Assembly (NCBI RefSeq): GCF_035938995.1
Contig: NZ_DASZGI010000188.1
Span: forward strand, 1 to 7,149
DNA length: 7,149 nucleotides
Reading direction: 5' to 3'
Source of the DNA: DASZGI01 sp035938995
Lineage (GTDB): Bacteria; Actinomycetota; Actinomycetes; Streptomycetales; Catenulisporaceae
Below the pieces are notes generated by a model. The model did not search any database, had not been told where the DNA came from, and saw only the letters and a list, made by a program, of their open reading frames with translations. Position 1 is the stretch's first letter. Each line of letters starts with the position of its first letter. The position numbers and the translations under genes were made by a program. This document shows, piece by piece, positions 5,901-7,149 of this stretch.

Positions 5901-7149
5901 TCGTTGCTCCTGCTCCGACCGCTGTGGCTGTTAAGACGGCCCCGGCGCCTACTGCTCCGGCACCCGCCCCGGCGCTGATCGCTGCTACGCCCGCCGCACC
6001 GGCGGCGCTCGCTCCAAGGCCCGTCGCCGCTGCACCGGTGCCGACGCCCGCCCCTAAGCCGGTGGCCGCCGCACCCGCCGCACCCGTCGCGCCGTCAGCG
6101 CTGCCGACGCCGCAACCTCCGGCGGTCGTGACCGCCGCGCCCGCACCGATCCCGCGGGCCTCCGTCAACATCCCGCAGGAGGGATCCATGAACGCCGGGA
6201 GCGAGCCCGAGCCCGCGGCTCAGCCCTATGACGACCGGCTGACCGATCTGATCGCGGACCACCTGCAGCTGCACGAGGACTACCTCGAGGGCCAGCTCGA
6301 AAGCGCGCAGCGGCTGGTCGAGCTGCTGGAGCGGGCCGAGGAGCAGGGACGGCTCGAGGACGTGATCGAGGGCGTGACCGTGGTAAAGGACCACGCGATC
6401 GCGATCAGCCGCACCCACCTGCGCGCCAACGAGGTCCTGCGCGACCTGGCCGGCATCGAGCTGGGCGCCGCGCCGATCGTGCGGGTGTCCGCATCGCCGA
6501 TCCCCTCCCGGACGCAGATCACCGGCACCGTCGAGGTTTCGGCCGCACCGGCGTCCGCCAATGCCCCGATCGTGGCAGCCGCTCCCGCCGCGCTGCCTGC
6601 CGCTGCTCCGGCGCAGCTCGCCCCGGCTCCGGCGCCTGCCTTGGTCGCTGCTCCCGCGCCCATCGCCCCGGCTCCGGCAGCGGCTCCGACGCCCGCCCCG
6701 GCCCCGATTCCCGTCGCCGCAGCGGTGGCGGCTCCGGCCGCCCCTAAGCCGGTTGTCTCCGCTCCGGCCGCTACCCCGGCGCCGGTCGCCCTGGCTGTTA
6801 AGACGGCCCCTGCTCCCGCTCCGGCTCCGGTGGTGGCGCCCGCACCGGCTCCGGCCGCGTCCGCTCCGGCGCCCGCTGCTGCTGCGCCTGCGGCTTCTGC
6901 CGGTCCTGCGGCGAGCGCGGTCGAGGCTGCTCTGCTGGACGTCGTGGCGGCGAAGACGGGTTATCCGGCGGAGATGCTGGATCTGGGCATGGACATCGAG
7001 GCCGATCTCGGGATCGACTCGATCAAGCGTGTTGAGATCATGGGCGAACTTCAGGAGCGGTTCCCGGGCGGTGTGGATGCCGGTCCGGAGCAGCTTGCTG
7101 AGTTGCGCACCCTCGGCGACATCGTGAACTTCGTGGCGGCTTCGGCTCC
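2963..7149 (+). CDS. Iterative type I polyketide synthase, PfaA/PUFA-synthase-like (KS-AT-linker-helical-linker-ACP..., C-terminus outside window)
   Basis: The frame is open without a stop from the GTG at 2963 to the window end: 1395 codons, incomplete. The start has a GAGAGAG ribosome site, and DPIAIVG of the ketosynthase begins at residue 16. The domains are a ketosynthase (16-472), a linker (473-567), a malonyl-type acyltransferase (568-876), a post-AT motif (about 917-947), an Ala/Pro linker (948-1075), a helical segment (1089-1167), an Ala/Pro linker (1168-1319) and an ACP (1320 onwards, Ser1353). PfaA-family signatures are LDVTDVLQLLSLVVA in the ketosynthase, LLNGINHVSDSR after the acyltransferase, and AKTGYPAEMLDLGMDIEADL with LGIDSIK in the ACP. 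Members of this family build fatty-acid-like or polyene chains from malonyl-CoA and normally carry tandem ACPs and a ketoreductase C-terminal to the acyltransferase; those parts would lie to the right. The product cannot be read from this fragment. Confidence 0.92.
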   Translation, partial: MNASQQSDLDRRLARDPIAIVGLSALYPRSRDLREFWGNVVAAADCIEDVPATHWDVSEHYDPDPHAPDKTYSKRGGFIPPVPFNPLEFGLPPNQLDVTDVLQLLSLVVARDVLRDANADRPWYDASRTGVILGVTGANQLTQPLSARLQTPVLKEVVRSCGLSDEDAEQIAEKFKLAFAPWEENSFPGMLGNVVAGRVANRLDLGGTNMTIDAACASSLGAVKAAVSELLEGRSDTMIAGGCDAENTIFMFLCFSKTPAFSKTGRIRPFDKDADGTLIGEGIGMLALRRLADAERDGNQIYAVIRGIGTSSDGRFKSIYAPRKEGQMVALRRAYEDADCSPETVELFEAHGTGTAVGDATELSALAAVVSESTSAKNYAAIGSVKSQIGHTKAAAGAAGLIKLSLALHHKLLPPTINVDEPNPAVDFANSPFYVNSESRPWIRDPNREERRAACSSFGFGGTNFHIVMQEHGDGDDLQVLFPVAKVQLWHAPDQAALAAQLADGTAPATEPAPADHARVAFAARTAEEAAELRDLAAQELKANPSATSWAHPKGVYFRSAAGDMGKIGALFAGQGSQYVNLGAAAVLALPPLRSAFDRANRQFAGATPLSRVAFPPPVFDAAARNAQEESLRRTEYAQPAIGALSAGQFSYLRELGFAADGYLGHSFGELTALWASGALADDDYFALARARGAAMAPPADANSDTGTMAAVNAPEQRVAELLAAHPGLVVCNRNAADQIVVGGATAAVDALVAAAKAAGVKATRLPVSAAFHTPFVGHAVEAFRGHVNAVQIRQPGAPVYANTPGAAYSADLANNRRVLTEQLINPVNFADRVEEMYAAGIRTFVEFGPKGVLTSLVHSILGARAHTAVQLDAGPGRDADTALKRGVAQLAVLGLPLALTDRYVAPEQVAPPTKGMAVLLNGINHVSDSRKAAYRNAIENGYRVPKPAPAAVPVPAAALVSAPVVAAPAASVVPAPAPVVAPAPTAVAVKTAPAPTAPAPAPALIAATPAAPAALAPRPVAAAPVPTPAPKPVAAAPAAPVAPSALPTPQPPAVVTAAPAPIPRASVNIPQEGSMNAGSEPEPAAQPYDDRLTDLIADHLQLHEDYLEGQLESAQRLVELLERAEEQGRLEDVIEGVTVVKDHAIAISRTHLRANEVLRDLAGIELGAAPIVRVSASPIPSRTQITGTVEVSAAPASANAPIVAAAPAALPAAAPAQLAPAPAPALVAAPAPIAPAPAAAPTPAPAPIPVAAAVAAPAAPKPVVSAPAATPAPVALAVKTAPAPAPAPVVAPAPAPAASAPAPAAAAPAASAGPAASAVEAALLDVVAAKTGYPAEMLDLGMDIEADLGIDSIKRVEIMGELQERFPGGVDAGPEQLAELRTLGDIVNFVAASA
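3008..4378 (+). other. Ketosynthase domain
   Basis: Residues 16-472 of the synthase. The decarboxylative condensation triad is complete: Cys216 in TIDAACASSL, His351 in EAHGTGTAVGD and His391 in KSQIGHTKAAAGAAG. The domain closes with FGFGGTNFH. The block around PPNQLDVTDVLQLLSLVVA and the long insert with APWEENSFPGMLGNVVAGR are the pattern of PUFA-synthase and heterocyst-glycolipid type ketosynthases rather than of modular macrolide synthases. It is predicted to be active. Confidence 0.93.
4664..5590 (+). other. Malonyl-type acyltransferase domain
   Basis: Residues 568-876 of the synthase. GQGSQ is at 574-578, the acyl-carrying Ser667 is in GHSFGE, the carboxylate-binding Arg692 lies 25 residues further on, and His773 is in VSAAFHTP. 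The AFH form of the last motif is the one associated with malonyl-CoA rather than methylmalonyl-CoA (YASH), so an unbranched chain is expected. The following residues up to about 905 probably complete the small subdomain. Confidence 0.88.
5711..5803 (+). other. Post-acyltransferase motif typical of PfaA-like synthases
   Basis: Residues 917-947 read as a short strand with LLNGINHVSD, then a helix SRKAAYRNAIENGY. A similar element (ING-N-Y ... helix ... ENG) is recalled from PfaA-like proteins directly after the acyltransferase and marks the end of the folded KS-AT unit before the flexible linker. Its function is not established. Confidence 0.6.
5804..6187 (+). repeat. Ala/Pro-rich linker 1 with short internal DNA repeats
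   Basis: Residues 948-1075, composed almost wholly of Ala, Pro and Val with rare Lys or Thr. It is expected to be an extended flexible tether between the KS-AT body and the carrier part. Within it CGGCACCGGTCGTTGCT occurs twice (5847-5863, 5892-5908), 45 bases or 15 codons apart. Two further short stretches are shared with linker 2: the 19-base element at 5925-5943 and the 16-base element at 6048-6063. The stretch ends with the AGGAGG described separately. Confidence 0.75.
6177..6190 (+). promoter_or_regulatory. Consensus Shine-Dalgarno and in-frame ATG inside the synthase
   Basis: AGGAGG (6177-6182) stands five bases before ATG (6188-6190), which is in the synthase frame and codes Met1076. 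It lies exactly at the junction between the Ala/Pro linker and the helical domain. As protein it is simply Gln-Glu-Gly-Ser-Met. As RNA it is the best ribosome-binding site in the window, better than the one used for the synthase itself. Translation from it would give a separate protein with the helical domain, the ACP(s) and whatever follows. Use in vivo is inference. Confidence 0.4.
6227..6463 (+). other. Isolated helical domain between two Ala/Pro linkers
   Basis: Residues 1089-1167, strongly charged and helix-forming: LTDLIADHLQLHEDYLEG, then a helix with QRLVELLERAEEQ, then IAISRTHLRANEVLRDLAG. It is not an ACP, because there is no Gly-x-Asp-Ser. PfaA-like and related synthases often carry a comparable 'H-x-x-Y/F-L' helix after the acyltransferase, so a docking or dimerisation role is plausible. 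No catalytic residues were recognised and no function is assigned. Confidence 0.55.
6464..6919 (+). repeat. Ala/Pro-rich linker 2 sharing DNA elements with linker 1
   Basis: Residues 1168-1319, the later part (from about 1180) nearly pure Ala/Pro/Val. It contains second copies of TGGCTGTTAAGACGGCCCC (6792-6810; first copy 5925-5943) and of CCGCCCCTAAGCCGGT (6738-6753; first copy 6048-6063). Both lie in the same reading frame as the first copies but in reversed order (offsets 867 and 690 bases). This points to expansion or gene conversion between linkers rather than a single block duplication. T-ending codons (GCT, GTT, CCT) are frequent here and rare in the ketosynthase. Confidence 0.7.
6920..7149 (+). 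other. First ACP domain of the synthase (cut by the window edge at or just after its end)
   Basis: Residues 1320-1395. The block AKTGYPAEMLDLGMDIEADLGIDSIKRVEIM is the hallmark of carrier domains in PUFA synthases, with the phosphopantetheine on Ser1353. The final helix (LRTLGDIVNFVAAS) is present, so the fold is essentially complete. Synthases of this family carry several such domains in tandem separated by Ala/Pro linkers, so more copies are expected to the right. Third-position A/T is much commoner here (17 of 76 codons by hand count) than in the ketosynthase. Confidence 0.9.

Noticed and set aside
6561..7127. A 188-codon Pro/Arg/Leu-rich plus-strand frame
   Set aside because: It is a shifted-frame reading of the Ala/Pro linker and ACP of the synthase.
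2963..7149. Enediyne-type iterative synthase
   Set aside because: Enediyne synthases have a related KS-AT-ACP order, but the long Ala/Pro linkers, the post-AT LLNGINH motif and the YPAEMLDLGMDIEADLGIDSIK carrier fit PfaA-like synthases better. No enediyne companion genes are visible.
1..7149. CRISPR arrays, tRNA or rRNA genes, insertion sequences
   Set aside because: No regularly spaced repeats, cloverleaf-like segments, rRNA-like sequence, transposase motifs or paired terminal inverted repeats were seen.

Overview
The window is GC-rich, uses GTG as well as ATG starts, has an almost entirely G/C third codon position in its best-conserved coding stretch, and packs short genes with overlapping stops and starts. 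This fits a high-GC bacterium, most likely an actinomycete. A myxobacterium is a less likely alternative, because PUFA-type synthases also occur there. The region looks like part of a specialised-metabolite or secondary-lipid biosynthetic cluster.

Left arm (about 1-1061, minus strand): a small acyl carrier protein (ACP) is translationally coupled through a GTGA overlap to a stand-alone acyltransferase. The acyltransferase has the catalytic fold of 2-oxoacid dehydrogenase E2 subunits but no lipoyl or E1/E3-binding domain. Another GTGA overlap at the very edge suggests a third gene that continues out of the window. An ACP next to a lone E2-type acyltransferase is the arrangement known from tetronate clusters (Agg3/Agg4-type), where a glycerate-derived unit is carried on the ACP and its hydroxyl is acetylated before elimination. 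That assignment is inference.

Centre (1062-1768): a 707-base divergent intergenic region. Its relatively AT-rich part (about 1190-1285) holds a plausible minus-strand promoter and two perfect palindromes that could be operators. No credible gene was seen in it.

Right arm (1769-7149, plus strand): an operon-like run of a second stand-alone ACP, an alpha/beta-hydrolase thioesterase with an intact Ser-Asp-His triad, and the first 1395 codons of a very large iterative type I polyketide synthase that runs off the window. The synthase resembles PfaA and related 'secondary lipid' synthases. It has a ketosynthase, a malonyl-type acyltransferase, a short post-AT motif, an Ala/Pro linker, an isolated helical domain, a second Ala/Pro linker and an ACP with the LGIDSIK motif. 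Further ACP repeats and a ketoreductase would be expected beyond the right edge.

Working model (inference): the synthase builds an acyl chain iteratively from malonyl units. The discrete plus-strand ACP supplies or accepts an acyl group, and the thioesterase edits or releases it. The divergent ACP and E2-type enzyme prepare or modify a separate small acyl unit that is joined to the chain. The least expected details are a consensus Shine-Dalgarno/ATG pair inside the synthase just before its helical domain, and an abrupt change of codon usage between the ketosynthase and the linker/ACP part.
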